Positions 26,962 to 36,247 of a stretch of 64,000 nucleotides of DNA are shown here, piece after piece. How positions within the stretch are numbered: position 1 is the first letter of the stretch; each line of letters begins with the position of its first letter. The notes under the pieces are model-generated. The model saw only the letters and a program-made list of their open reading frames with translations. It searched no databases and was not told where the DNA came from. Origin of the DNA: Acinetobacter nosocomialis NIPH 2119 (lineage in GTDB: Bacteria; Pseudomonadota; Gammaproteobacteria; Pseudomonadales; Moraxellaceae); the NCBI RefSeq assembly GCF_000368085.1, contig NZ_KB849239.1, forward strand, positions 1,268,269-1,332,268. The letters are read 5' to 3'. A program made the position numbers and the translations under genes.

Positions 26962-29900
26962 TCAGGCATGTAATTCACTCATCAATTTTTGTAGTAAATC
27001 ATTGATAAATTGAATTCGTTTTTCATAGTCTTCAAGCTGCACCATCACTTTCAAGCGCTGTCCACCTTCCATACGATAATAGGTCGGGTTCTTTTGCATG
27101 AGTTGAATAATACTAATCGCCTGAACTGGAGTATCTGGTGAAAATTCAATGTTGCCGCCTTGAGTATTAATATCAATTTTTGTAATACCCAAATGCTCCG
27201 CTTTTAAGCGGATCTGATGCACGCTAAACAAGTGTTTAACTGATTGCGGTGGAACACCAAAACGGTCAATAAGCTCCATGCGAATATTATCCAGTTTTTC
27301 TTGAGTATCTGTATTACTAATACGTTTATAGAATAATAAACGTTGATGAACATCCCCTAAGTAATCATCCGGAATAAGTGCGGGAATATGTAAGTTAATT
27401 TCTGCAGTTAACGACAATGGAGCATCGAAATTCGGTGTTTTACCCTGTTGAATTGCTTTAGTCGCTTTCTCAAGCATTTCCATATACAAGCTATATCCGA
27501 TCGCCTGCATTGAACCGCTTTGTTGCTCACCCAACAATTCACCAGCACCACGAATTTCTAAATCTTCCGTAGCGAGCATAAAGCCTGCGCCTAATGTAGA
27601 AGCTCGTTGAATTGCATCAAGACGTTTTTCAGCATCACCTTTCAAGTGTTTGATTGAAGGCACCAATAAGTAAGCATAAGCTTGGTGATGTGAACGACCT
27701 ACACGTCCACGCAACTGGTGCAATTGTGCTAAGCCAAGCTTATCTGCACGTTCAATTAAAATTGTATTGGCATTTGGAACATCAATACCCGTTTCAATAA
27801 TGGTTGAACACACCAGCACATTATATTCTTTGTGGTAGAACTGCTGCATAACTTGCTCAAGTTCACGTTCGCGCATTTGTCCATGTGCTACCGCCACGCG
27901 TGCTTCTGGCACAAGCATACGAATATTTTCAGCCGCTCGCTCAATGGTATCTACTTCATTATGTAAGAAGTAAACTTGTCCACCACGTAATAACTCACGC
28001 AAAATCGCCTCTTTGATTGAAGCATCTGTATGTTCTTGAACAAACGTTTTTACTGCTAAACGACGCGCTGGTGGAGTGGCAATGATCGATAAATCACGCA
28101 TTCCCGAAAAAGCCATATTAAGCGTACGAGGAATTGGAGTTGCGGTAAGGGTTAACATATCAACATCAGCACGTAAAGCCTTAATTCGCTCTTTGTCACG
28201 TACACCAAAGCGATGTTCCTCATCCACGACCATTAAGCCTAGATCTTTAAACTGAACATTCTCTTGTAATAACTTGTGTGTGCCTACCACAATATCGACT
28301 TTACCATCCGCCAAGTCTTCAATATTTTTTAAATGAGTTTTGTTCGAACCAAATCGTGATAACACTTCAATACGAACAGGCCAATCAGCAAAACGATCTT
28401 TAAAAGACTCATAATGCTGTTGGGCAAGTAACGTGGTAGGAACTAAAACTGCAACTTGTTTACCATTTTGTACTGCAACAAATGCTGCTCGCATGGCCAC
28501 TTCGGTTTTACCAAAACCTACATCACCACATACCAATCTATCCATTGGTTTTGCTTGCTGCATATCATACAGCGTAGCTTCAATTGCATTGGCCTGATCA
28601 AGTGTTTCTTCATACGCAAAGCCACTTGCAAATTGCATATAAAGTGATTGATCCAATTCAAAAGCAAAACCAGGTTTTGACTGACGACGTGCCTGAATAT
28701 GCAAAAGCTCGGCTGCAACATCATGAATTTGCTCTAATGCTTTACGCTTTGCTTTACTCCAAGCATCAGTACCAATTTTATGTAAAGGTGCTAAATCTGG
28801 GTCACCACCACTATAACGGCTAATTAGATGTAAGTTCGTTACTGGGACATAAACTTTGGCATCTTCAGCATAATCTAGCTGCAAGAATTCATAGTCTTGA
28901 CCTTCGATAGCAAGTGTAATTAAGCCAGCATAACGTCCCACACCATGATCAATATGTACGACAGGAGCACCAATACTTAGCTCAGTTAAGCTTCGAATTA
29001 GAAACTCTTCAGAAACCTCCTGTTGACGCTTACGACGACGCTGTACAACTCGGTGTTCATAAAGCTGATTTTCTGAAATAACTGTTAATTGATCAGTTAT
29101 AAGTAAACCACGGTCTAAAGGTGCATTGGTAATCGCAATTGCAAATTGACTGGTTTTGAATTGCTCAAAATTCTCTACATTCGGAATTTCACCCAAACTT
29201 GAACGCAATGCATCTTTTAAACTTTCTCGGCGTCCTGCACTTTCTGCAACCAATAGAACCGGATGATTTGCTTCATCAATATATTTTTTTACGGCACTAA
29301 ATGGTTTTTCTTTTTTCGGATCGACTGGCAACTTGGGTGGTTGTTCAGTTTTAAGGTTAAGTGCACCAGCTTTTTCTTCAATAATTTCTGCACTTACAAG
29401 CATGCGCGGAAACTGATTTAAAGCACTAAGCAAATTATTTGGAGAAATAAATAACTCTTCAGGAGCAAGAATAGGTTGATCAATATTATGACGTCGATCT
29501 TCATAACGACGCACAACTTCTTTCCAGAAGTTAGTTAAATCGGTATCAACATCACTAGTTGTAATTACAATGCAATTCTTTGGCAAGTACATTGTAAACA
29601 TACTTTGCGATTGCATTTGTTCTTTATCAAAAAATAATGGTAAATAAAATTCAATTCCGGGAGATGCTATACCATCTAAAACATCTTGATAAATTGGATT
29701 TTTCTTAGGGTTTGCTGTCGGGAAAAACTCAGAATAACGATCTCTAAAAACTGACCGTGCTTCTTTTAATGGAAACTCTTTAGCGGGTAGAACTGTAAAA
29801 CTTTTTAGCGTTGTAGTTGTTCTCTGGGTTTCAGGGTCAAAGAATTTTAACGAATCAATTTCGTCATCAAATAGGTCTATTCGGATAGGAGCTTCTTGCC

Positions 29901-30423
29901 CAGATGCAAAAATATCCATAATACTACCGCGTACAGCAAATTCTCCATGATCATAAACTGTATCTACCAAATGGTAGCCAGCCTGAACCAATCTTAGTTT
30001 TTGCTGTTCTAAATCAAATTTTTGCCCCACTCTTATATCAAAGTGCTTACCCAAAACCCATGAGTAAGGCGCAACCCGTTGAGCCAAAGTACTTGCTGAA
30101 ATGAGTAATACGCCTTGCTGCGGCATATTCGATAAAATCGCAAGACGCTCCGAGACAATATCTTGATGCGGAGATAACCGATCATAAGGCAAAATTTCCC
30201 AATCGGGAAAAATTGTCGGCTTTACTCCATAAAACTCAAGTTCACTTTCTAATTGAGCAACATGTTGGTTATTTCGAGCGACTAAAACTAATAAAGAAGA
30301 ATGCTGATTCGCAATTTCTTTAAGCAATAAAGCTGCTGATGAACCTAATAATGACCCCACCCAACGCTTTTCACCGGCCTTGAGCTGTTGCAAATTCAAT
30401 TGAGAGATTTCTTGTTGAAACAT
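26962..30423 (-). CDS. mfd: Transcription-repair coupling factor
   Basis: 1153-aa SF2 translocase that removes stalled RNA polymerase from DNA lesions and recruits UvrA. The N-terminal UvrB-like/UvrA-binding region spans about 1-340. A CarD-like RNAP-binding domain begins near residue 475 (GAPVVHIDHGVGRYAGL). RecG-like helicase motifs follow: CGDVGFGKTEVAMRAAF (Walker A), VVDEEHRFGV (DEEH box), LTATPIPRT, and the TRG/motif VI region QLRGRVGRSHHQAYAYLL. The C-terminal regulatory domain is complete. Confidence 0.98.
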   Translation of the reverse strand: MFQQEISQLNLQQLKAGEKRWVGSLLGSSAALLLKEIANQHSSLLVLVARNNQHVAQLESELEFYGVKPTIFPDWEILPYDRLSPHQDIVSERLAILSNMPQQGVLLISASTLAQRVAPYSWVLGKHFDIRVGQKFDLEQQKLRLVQAGYHLVDTVYDHGEFAVRGSIMDIFASGQEAPIRIDLFDDEIDSLKFFDPETQRTTTTLKSFTVLPAKEFPLKEARSVFRDRYSEFFPTANPKKNPIYQDVLDGIASPGIEFYLPLFFDKEQMQSQSMFTMYLPKNCIVITTSDVDTDLTNFWKEVVRRYEDRRHNIDQPILAPEELFISPNNLLSALNQFPRMLVSAEIIEEKAGALNLKTEQPPKLPVDPKKEKPFSAVKKYIDEANHPVLLVAESAGRRESLKDALRSSLGEIPNVENFEQFKTSQFAIAITNAPLDRGLLITDQLTVISENQLYEHRVVQRRRKRQQEVSEEFLIRSLTELSIGAPVVHIDHGVGRYAGLITLAIEGQDYEFLQLDYAEDAKVYVPVTNLHLISRYSGGDPDLAPLHKIGTDAWSKAKRKALEQIHDVAAELLHIQARRQSKPGFAFELDQSLYMQFASGFAYEETLDQANAIEATLYDMQQAKPMDRLVCGDVGFGKTEVAMRAAFVAVQNGKQVAVLVPTTLLAQQHYESFKDRFADWPVRIEVLSRFGSNKTHLKNIEDLADGKVDIVVGTHKLLQENVQFKDLGLMVVDEEHRFGVRDKERIKALRADVDMLTLTATPIPRTLNMAFSGMRDLSIIATPPARRLAVKTFVQEHTDASIKEAILRELLRGGQVYFLHNEVDTIERAAENIRMLVPEARVAVAHGQMRERELEQVMQQFYHKEYNVLVCSTIIETGIDVPNANTILIERADKLGLAQLHQLRGRVGRSHHQAYAYLLVPSIKHLKGDAEKRLDAIQRASTLGAGFMLATEDLEIRGAGELLGEQQSGSMQAIGYSLYMEMLEKATKAIQQGKTPNFDAPLSLTAEINLHIPALIPDDYLGDVHQRLLFYKRISNTDTQEKLDNIRMELIDRFGVPPQSVKHLFSVHQIRLKAEHLGITKIDINTQGGNIEFSPDTPVQAISIIQLMQKNPTYYRMEGGQRLKVMVQLEDYEKRIQFINDLLQKLMSELHA

Positions 30424-30557
30424 GTATATGGCTTTTATGAGCTAAAAAGGTATGAGGTTAATAGTAGCATGATGTTTTTATTGAATTGAGTTATTTTTCT
30501 GAAATCAAGCTACTACTTTAAGATACTTTTTTATAGTTCTTAAACAAATGTTTGAAC

Positions 30558-30914
30558 TTATTTATCACGTAGAAACATCACATAATATTGGTTCAATATT
30601 TGTATGATTGCTTTAAGTTCAAGCAACTTTTCTTGAGTATTACCTAACCTTTCGACATAGCGTTGATTTGCAATTTCTAAATCAATTTTTTCATTAATTT
30701 GTGGTGTGATTTGGAATAACTTACGTAAATCATCAAAGTTCTGTAATTTACGATTTGAAAAATATTCAAGGTGCTCTGACCACTTTTCATTAATCACGAC
30801 ATCTTTAATAACCGGACCACGCTCTGAATCAAAACTGAGCTGATTCTCCTGTAAATATAATTGCTCTGGTGACTCTTTCGAGCCTTGAAAAAGCTGGCTT
30901 AACTTTTTGAACAT
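30558..30914 (-). CDS. Hypothetical protein, 118 aa
   Basis: Unrecognised. Soluble, no signal peptide. N-terminal MFKKLSQLFQGSKE, then a mixed charged region ending in a long helix (YVERLGNTQEKLLELKAIIQILNQYYVMFL). It lies alone between mfd and the DyP peroxidase gene on the same strand, with 82 bases between it and the peroxidase stop-side hairpin. Codon use is ordinary. Confidence 0.6.
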   Translation of the reverse strand: MFKKLSQLFQGSKESPEQLYLQENQLSFDSERGPVIKDVVINEKWSEHLEYFSNRKLQNFDDLRKLFQITPQINEKIDLEIANQRYVERLGNTQEKLLELKAIIQILNQYYVMFLRDK

Positions 30915-30947
30915 TTCATCACATCTTATTAATTTTCAATTTATATA

Positions 30948-30972
30948 GTAGAGGTAATCTACTCACCTCTAC
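30948..30972 (-). terminator. Hairpin after the DyP peroxidase gene
   Basis: GTAGAGGT / ACCTCTAC arms with a 9-base loop, 25 bases past the stop on the minus strand. The following T-run is weak. Confidence 0.5.
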
Positions 30973-30996
30973 CATCTAAGTTTATTTTTTTAATGC

Positions 30997-31938
30997 CTAC
31001 TCGTCACCCAAGTCATCTAGAAAATCTACTGTCGGTACGAAAAATAAAGTACCTGTTTGGGCAGTACTAAAGTCAAGTAAGCGGTCAAGATGACCTTGCT
31101 CATTTCCTAAGAACATATTTTCAAGCATTTGACGGGTTGTACTAAATTTACGCGAGTATCCAATAAAGAAAGTCCCATATTCATTTTTTGAAGGGTTAGA
31201 AAAAGGCATATTGGCACGCATAATTTTTAGCTCATTACCTTCCGCATCATGCGCTTTACTTACAACATTATGAGCTGTTAAAGGCTTTTCATCATCACCG
31301 AGTTCAATATCATTAAACTTCTTACGACCAATTACTTTTTCTTGTTCTTCATCACTTAAAGCACGCCATTTTTCCATATCATGGGTATATTTTTGAATAA
31401 ATGCATAACTTCCCCCAATGAATTCGGGATCTTCGCTGCCCACTAGAGCCCACTGCGCTGCAATTACAGGTTCAGGATTTTCTGTTCCATCTACAAAGCC
31501 AATAATTGCACGACCATCGAAATAACGAAAACCATGTACTTCATCAATTGGATAAGTCACTTTACCCAACTGTTCATTGATAATACTTCCCAATTCATAG
31601 CAGAGAGCTTGTCGATCAGCACGAATATGAAAGAATAAATCACCTGGTGTTGAAACGGCTGTGTACTTTGGACCTTTGATTTCTTGAAATGTTTCTAATT
31701 CTTGAGGCTTTGATTGTTCTGAAAATAAGATATCCCACGCATTTGAGCTAAAACCGAATGTGGCATTAAATTTACTTTCTGGATAACGATTAGACAAACT
31801 TCTAGTTAACGCTGAAAAATTAGCTGCAAAATCTTTTACTTTTTCTACAACAGAATCACCTTGAGCTAATCCTAATACAATAAATAATGCATTTTCTCCA
31901 GGATGACTCGTTACAGGTTGAATTCTCATACATTCCAT
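30997..31938 (-). CDS. DyP-type heme peroxidase
   Basis: 313-aa dye-decolourising peroxidase. The signature GFVDGTENP (catalytic Asp) lies near residue 166; the proximal heme His is expected in TAHNVVSKAHDAEGN near residue 223-229. No signal peptide, so cytosolic or encapsulated; no encapsulin gene is next to it. The physiological substrate is unknown. The frame starts ATG 31938; MRIQPVTSHPGENALF at codon 4 is a possible start. Confidence 0.9.
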   Translation of the reverse strand: MECMRIQPVTSHPGENALFIVLGLAQGDSVVEKVKDFAANFSALTRSLSNRYPESKFNATFGFSSNAWDILFSEQSKPQELETFQEIKGPKYTAVSTPGDLFFHIRADRQALCYELGSIINEQLGKVTYPIDEVHGFRYFDGRAIIGFVDGTENPEPVIAAQWALVGSEDPEFIGGSYAFIQKYTHDMEKWRALSDEEQEKVIGRKKFNDIELGDDEKPLTAHNVVSKAHDAEGNELKIMRANMPFSNPSKNEYGTFFIGYSRKFSTTRQMLENMFLGNEQGHLDRLLDFSTAQTGTLFFVPTVDFLDDLGDE

Positions 31939-32023
31939 AAAACAGGCCTTATTTTGGTAATTTACGGTAGTAATTTAGCATATTCATGTTTTTATCGTAC
32001 GATTTCTTATGGTTCTCAACTAT

Positions 32024-32054
32024 TAAAAAAGAGATTGAACGATCCCAATCTCTT
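32024..32054 (-). terminator. Terminator after the GST-like gene
   Basis: AAGAGATTG / CAATCTCTT stem with an 8-base loop followed, on the minus strand, by TTTTTAATA. It ends the three-gene operon 34062-32075. Confidence 0.8.
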
Positions 32055-32074
32055 GTAATTTTTCTAATTTATAT

Positions 32075-32854
32075 TTAGCCACCATATTGTTTTTTTAGGT
32101 ACTTTACAATTTGGGAAGATTCAAACATTTTAACGCCTGTATTTGGGTCAACTAAATAAGGCACTTGCATTTTTCCTTGCATAATCTGCAACGATTTTTC
32201 TCGTTTACCACCCTTTAAGGGTACATATTTTCCCGGTTTTAAGCGAAGAATAGCAGGCCCCATATCTTGCCACCTTTCTTTAGCCACATTATGCAAAATA
32301 TAAGGAATTTCAAGTTCGCATAGTACATTTCTTACTACTCTTGAATATGGGCTTGCTTCAAAACTCCATAATTCAAGTTTATGTTCAGGTGCGGCCCGAT
32401 TTACTATTTTTTTATCAATCCAGACTCCACGAGCACCATTTAATAAGGTTCCAGCAAATGCAACATATGGTTTTTCAGGATAATTTGAAAATTTCTGAGG
32501 CGTTTGCCCTGTCTTACCATAATGTTTGAATAAGTGATGAATAATATCTTGTGATTCGTATAGTTTATCGCCTGTATTTTCATCAATTAAAAATGGAAAC
32601 TGCAATTTACCGCCTATTTCTTTTACAACTGAACGATATCTTGTTCCCCCTTTGGGACATGGGTAAATTTCCACATCCAAATTTAAAAGTGTAATCACTT
32701 CACGAACACGCCGACAAAATGGTGAACCTTCAAACTCATAAAGTTTTAGAGCTTTAACAGGCTGATTAGGAAATGCTGTACCTGTAACCCCTCTACCACC
32801 TTGAGCAATTGCAGATGCTACTGCTTGCAGCACTTTAATTTGATGATTCACCAT
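32075..32854 (-). CDS. Protein with two glutathione S-transferase N-terminal (thioredoxin-fold) domains
   Basis: 259 aa. Two similar thioredoxin-fold halves are visible: FEGSPFCRRVREVITLLNLD...FPFLIDENTGDKLYESQDIIHHL (about 40-115) and FEASPYSRVVRNVLCELEIP...VPYLVDPNTGVKMFESSQIVKYL (about 165-255). Each carries the cis-Pro and the (D/E)S glutathione-binding turn. The first half keeps CxxR with Cys; the second has S in its place. The GST helical domain is absent. Role unknown; possibly redox or GSH-linked. Last gene of a three-gene operon, 24 bases after rraA. Confidence 0.82.
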   Translation of the reverse strand: MVNHQIKVLQAVASAIAQGGRGVTGTAFPNQPVKALKLYEFEGSPFCRRVREVITLLNLDVEIYPCPKGGTRYRSVVKEIGGKLQFPFLIDENTGDKLYESQDIIHHLFKHYGKTGQTPQKFSNYPEKPYVAFAGTLLNGARGVWIDKKIVNRAAPEHKLELWSFEASPYSRVVRNVLCELEIPYILHNVAKERWQDMGPAILRLKPGKYVPLKGGKREKSLQIMQGKMQVPYLVDPNTGVKMFESSQIVKYLKKQYGG

Positions 32855-32878
32855 TACACGTTCCTTTATATTGTGGAG

Positions 32879-33385
32879 CTAAACTAATTTTTCCTTAGCA
32901 ATCACAATTCCATTGTTATCTGCATAAATAAAATCGCCAGATTGAATTGTGACTCCACCAAAATACAAAGGAATATCTACTTCACCAATGCCCTTACGAT
33001 TACTTTTTTGCGGAATTGCAGCCAATGCATGTACACCTAAATCCAAAGTTGCAAGTGCATCAACATCACGTACACAGCCATAAATAACCACACCATTCCA
33101 GTTATTTTTAACTGCTGATTCAGCAATCATATCTCCCATAAGTGCGCAGCGCATTGAAGCACCACCATCTACAACTAATACCTTCCCTGTACCATCTGTA
33201 GCCAATAATTCTTTTACACGCGAGTTATCTTCAAAACACTTTACAGTCACAACTTGTCCACCAAAAGTTTGACGTGCACCGTAACTTTTAAAGAACTTAC
33301 CGTCCATTGAGGGCGTGACCACTTGTAAATCTTTTTCCGGGTTATCATCCAATAAATCACATGTCACAAATGGTACTGTTGACAC
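32879..33385 (-). CDS. rraA: RraA-family protein (ribonuclease E activity regulator-like)
   Basis: 168 aa. Family marks: FVTCDLLDDNPE start, ARQTFGGQVVTVKCFEDNS, KVLVVDGGASMRCALMGDMIAE, GVVIYGCVRDVDALATLDLGVHAL and DFIYADNNGIVIA. E. coli RraA binds RNase E and lowers its activity; relatives are 4-hydroxy-4-methyl-2-oxoglutarate aldolases, and short forms like this cannot be told apart by sequence alone. Between a GST-like and an NAD(P)-binding gene. Confidence 0.85.
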   Translation of the reverse strand: MSTVPFVTCDLLDDNPEKDLQVVTPSMDGKFFKSYGARQTFGGQVVTVKCFEDNSRVKELLATDGTGKVLVVDGGASMRCALMGDMIAESAVKNNWNGVVIYGCVRDVDALATLDLGVHALAAIPQKSNRKGIGEVDIPLYFGGVTIQSGDFIYADNNGIVIAKEKLV

Positions 33386-33396
33386 TTTTATTCTCC

Positions 33397-34062
33397 CTAT
33401 CGAGTTTGTTGTATACTGAGATTATCATATCGTTTAAATGCTTCAATTTGCGTTAGCGCCGCTACAACCATGGTATGAGCCAATTGCTCTGCGGTAACAG
33501 GTTTATATTTGAATGGTTTATTCCATTTACTTTCAATGAATTTAAAAAGACTTTGTCCTAAATCTTCCATAAAACGCACATCGCTACGCTTACCAATCAA
33601 TAGAGATGGCCTGAAAATAGATAATTTTTCGATGCCTAAACTCTGAATATAGTCTTCTAATTGTCCTTTAACCTTATTGTAGAAAATTGGTGAATTAGCA
33701 TTTGCCCCAAGTGCACTTACAATTAAAAAATGGATATGTTTATCTTGGATCAAGTCTGCAAAATGAGCATTTATCTCATAATCCACCGCATAAAAGCCTT
33801 GTTTTGAACCTGCTATTTTTAAAGTTGTACCTAAACAGCTAAATGCGTGAGTATGATCATTTACGTCTTCATCGTTGAGCAATAAAAAATCTTCAATTAC
33901 TAACTGAGTAACTTTTTTATATGTATTAAGTAGTTGTGATTCTTTTCTAACAACAACTGTAATCGCTTCAAATTCCGGTGTTTGTTCAAGCTCTTCAACT
34001 AGAGCTAATCCAACGAGTCCTGTAGCACCTACTACAATTGCTTTTTTCGTGCTTATAGTCAT
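33397..34062 (-). CDS. NAD(P)-binding Rossmann-fold protein (atypical SDR, HTATIP2-like)
   Basis: 221-aa short oxidoreductase-like protein. The dinucleotide loop is VVGATGLVGLALVEELEQ near the N-terminus; FSCLGTTLKIAGSKQGFYAVDYE and IVSALGANANSPIFYNKVKGQLE are typical of the HTATIP2/TIP30-like group, with the Y-x3-K pair in YNKVK. Substrate unknown. First gene of an operon with rraA (11 bases apart) and the GST-like gene. Confidence 0.8.
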   Translation of the reverse strand: MTISTKKAIVVGATGLVGLALVEELEQTPEFEAITVVVRKESQLLNTYKKVTQLVIEDFLLLNDEDVNDHTHAFSCLGTTLKIAGSKQGFYAVDYEINAHFADLIQDKHIHFLIVSALGANANSPIFYNKVKGQLEDYIQSLGIEKLSIFRPSLLIGKRSDVRFMEDLGQSLFKFIESKWNKPFKYKPVTAEQLAHTMVVAALTQIEAFKRYDNLSIQQTR

Positions 34063-34151
34063 TTTTTATCCAACCTTCTTTAAGTTTGTATCAAATTTAA
34101 CCTTTTCTTACGGTTTTAGCAGCCCCTAAAACGGCTTAAAATGCTCTCAAG

Positions 34152-34241
34152 GCTTGACTTCACGGTATTGATTCATCACAATATGGCACTTGTTTACGGG
34201 CTGGTGATGGTTACACCAGTTTACTGGATTGACCACAGCCC
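34152..34241 (+). promoter_or_regulatory. Promoter and structured leader of rpsT
   Basis: A TTGACT (34154-34159) with an AT-rich box around CAATAT (34179-34184) is a likely but loosely spaced promoter. The leader then offers two competing hairpins: a local CTGGTG/CACCAG stem (34201-34219) and a longer GGGCTG (34198-34203) with CAGCCC (34236-34241). S20 is known to control its own translation in E. coli, so this leader may do so here. Confidence 0.45.
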
Positions 34242-34274
34242 GCCCAGACCAACTTATTTTCAAGGAGTGCAAGA

Positions 34275-34541
34275 GTGGCAAACTCTGCTCAAGCTAAAAA
34301 ACGTGCGCGCCAAAACGTTAAAGCGCGTAAACACAACGCAAGCTTGCGTTCTATGGTTCGTACTTACATCAAACGTACTTTAAGTGCAATCGCTGGTGGT
34401 GATTATGCTGTTGCTACAGAAGCTTACAAAAAAGCTGTTCCTGTAATCGACCGCATGGCTGATAAAGGCATCATCCACAAAAATAAAGCTGCTCGTCATA
34501 AGAGCCGTTTAAATGCTCAAGTTAAAGCTTTAGCTAACTAA
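34275..34541 (+). CDS. rpsT: 30S ribosomal protein S20
   Basis: 88-aa S20, [20 protein letters not shown] at the start, strongly basic helical bundle that binds 16S rRNA. The start is GTG with a good AAGGAG 7 bases upstream (34262-34267). E. coli rpsT also uses a non-AUG start, which is linked to autoregulation. Followed by a strong terminator. Confidence 0.97.
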
Positions 34542-34551
34542 TTGAAGCATG

Positions 34552-34578
34552 TAAAAAAAGCCCAACAGGGCTTTTTTT
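34552..34578. terminator. Terminator after rpsT, bidirectional
   Basis: AAAAAAAGCCC-AACA-GGGCTTTTTTT hairpin between rpsT and the convergent histidine-phosphatase gene. Confidence 0.9.
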
Positions 34579-34597
34579 ATTACCTATAATTTTATAA

Positions 34598-35332
34598 TTA
34601 CTCTACTTTATGAAATTTAGAGACATCTAACTCGTAAGCTTCGCCTCGCCAAATCCATTTCAATTTACAATTTGGAAATTCATCCCCTTCAAACCACACA
34701 AACAGGCCTTCCATCATTTCTGGCCAATCTGCTTTTTGTATTTGATTGTTGCCTGAAATTACGGCAACTATGGCAGCAATAATTGTGTCATGACTAACAG
34801 CTAAACTCAGCCCACTTTTTGTTTTAGGATGAGTCTGATAAATAAGTTCCAACACATCTAAAACCCCAGTAATGGGATGTTTCATACCAGGTAATGCATT
34901 GTTCACAAAACTATTAATAAAGCCTAAAGCACCTTGTTTACGAAAATATGGTGCAGCCTGTTGAATATCGAGTACAAAGCTCCCCGGTTCTACCAGTAAG
35001 CCTTGTTCAACAATTTCAATTGTATGTGTATTCGGCTCAGGACTTACCCCATCTGCACCTTCAATCATAAGTGCAGCAGTATCTACACAACGTTGAATTG
35101 GACTAGAAATACAGTGTTGAATTACACGATCCGTATTTTTGATTAAATAGCTACCCCATTCCTGTGCAAGCTCACGTCCTTGAGGTGTAAGTTGAAGGTC
35201 ATATCCTGCCAAGCCTTGCCCATCTACCAGCTCTCTTAAGGAGTGACGTGTAAAAAGGGTTACAGGAGTTGAAGCATCAGGCAATAAATCAATTGCTTCA
35301 AACATGCTTTTAGGCAATAAATCGAGTGCCAT
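34598..35332 (-). CDS. Histidine phosphatase family protein
   Basis: 244 aa from ATG 35332 (MALDLLPKSMFEA); a TTG-start frame extends to 35383 but reaches to within 7 bases of cysQ without adding conserved sequence. Clade 1-like: the first motif is FTRHSLRELVDG (RHS in place of RHG) near residue 30, the second His is AVSHDTIIAAIVAV near residue 188. The substrate is not evident. Directly follows cysQ on the same strand, so probably co-transcribed. Confidence 0.8.
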   Translation of the reverse strand: MALDLLPKSMFEAIDLLPDASTPVTLFTRHSLRELVDGQGLAGYDLQLTPQGRELAQEWGSYLIKNTDRVIQHCISSPIQRCVDTAALMIEGADGVSPEPNTHTIEIVEQGLLVEPGSFVLDIQQAAPYFRKQGALGFINSFVNNALPGMKHPITGVLDVLELIYQTHPKTKSGLSLAVSHDTIIAAIVAVISGNNQIQKADWPEMMEGLFVWFEGDEFPNCKLKWIWRGEAYELDVSKFHKVE

Positions 35333-35389
35333 TTTTATCGTGTCATCTTTTCTCAATATTTTGCCACTATAGCATGTCTGCAATAACTC

Positions 35390-36247
35390 TCAATCCAAAA
35401 CACCCGATTGTACCAAAGCTTCAAATGCTATTTTTTTGCTTTCTTGATCACGAAATGCGATAAAGCCCCCGTTTAATACAGTATCACGTTGGTTATATTC
35501 AAAAGGTTTACCTTTTAGTGTGAGCAAACCTCCACCTATACTTTCTAATAATCCCTGACCTGAGCTAGTATCCCATTCAGATGTAGGGTGAAATCTAGGG
35601 TAAATATCAATCTCGCCTTCTAACATCATGCAAAATTTATAAGCGCTTCCCGCTTCACGTCGAATTACGGTACGGCTCTTTTCAATTGGCTCAATAAACT
35701 TCTGATACTTCGGATTTTTACTACTATGACTTAAGCCAATTTGTACAGGCGCTTGTGTCGAATAAGATTCTTTTTGATATTGGTACCATTGTTGTTGGCT
35801 AAAGTTATATTTAAAAGGCAAATCATTTAAATAACCTAAATAAACAACTTGTTCACACGGTACAACAATTACAGAAAATACAGTTTCACGCCCCTCAATC
35901 AAACTCAAATTTATCGTGAACTCATCTCGTTCATGTATAAACTCTTTCGTACCATCAAGAGGATCTAGCATCCAACAAGAAGACCAATCGTGGCGAGCGC
36001 TATAGTCGCTTTCTTCGGATAAAACTGGTAACTCCGGTGTGATTTCTGCAAGATGTTTTAATAAAAATTGATTTACTTTTAAATCTGCTTGGGTCACAGG
36101 TGAATCATCATGTTTTTCTTGAATATTAAACTCATATCCAGCTGAATAGTTCTGATATTCTTGTAATAAGATCTGACTAGCCTCTTCCAATATTGGTAGT
36201 AGCTGTTCAATTAAGACATCATTGGGGCGAGTTGTTGTTATAAACAT
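35390..36247 (-). CDS. cysQ: 3'(2'),5'-bisphosphate nucleotidase
   Basis: 285-aa Li-sensitive phosphatase of the FIG/IMPase superfamily; it clears 3'-phosphoadenosine 5'-phosphate left by sulfate assimilation. Metal-site motifs: LSEESDYSARHDW, WMLDPLDGTKEFIHERDEFT (DPxDGT), and the C-terminal STSEWDTSSGQGLLESIGG (W-D). Its length is slightly above the E. coli protein (246 aa). First of two genes on this strand. Confidence 0.93.
   Translation of the reverse strand: MFITTTRPNDVLIEQLLPILEEASQILLQEYQNYSAGYEFNIQEKHDDSPVTQADLKVNQFLLKHLAEITPELPVLSEESDYSARHDWSSCWMLDPLDGTKEFIHERDEFTINLSLIEGRETVFSVIVVPCEQVVYLGYLNDLPFKYNFSQQQWYQYQKESYSTQAPVQIGLSHSSKNPKYQKFIEPIEKSRTVIRREAGSAYKFCMMLEGEIDIYPRFHPTSEWDTSSGQGLLESIGGGLLTLKGKPFEYNQRDTVLNGGFIAFRDQESKKIAFEALVQSGVLD

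Noticed and set aside
34141..34383. 80-codon plus-strand frame overlapping the rpsT start
   Set aside because: Runs through the rpsT leader and into rpsT out of frame; rpsT has the strong ribosome-binding site.
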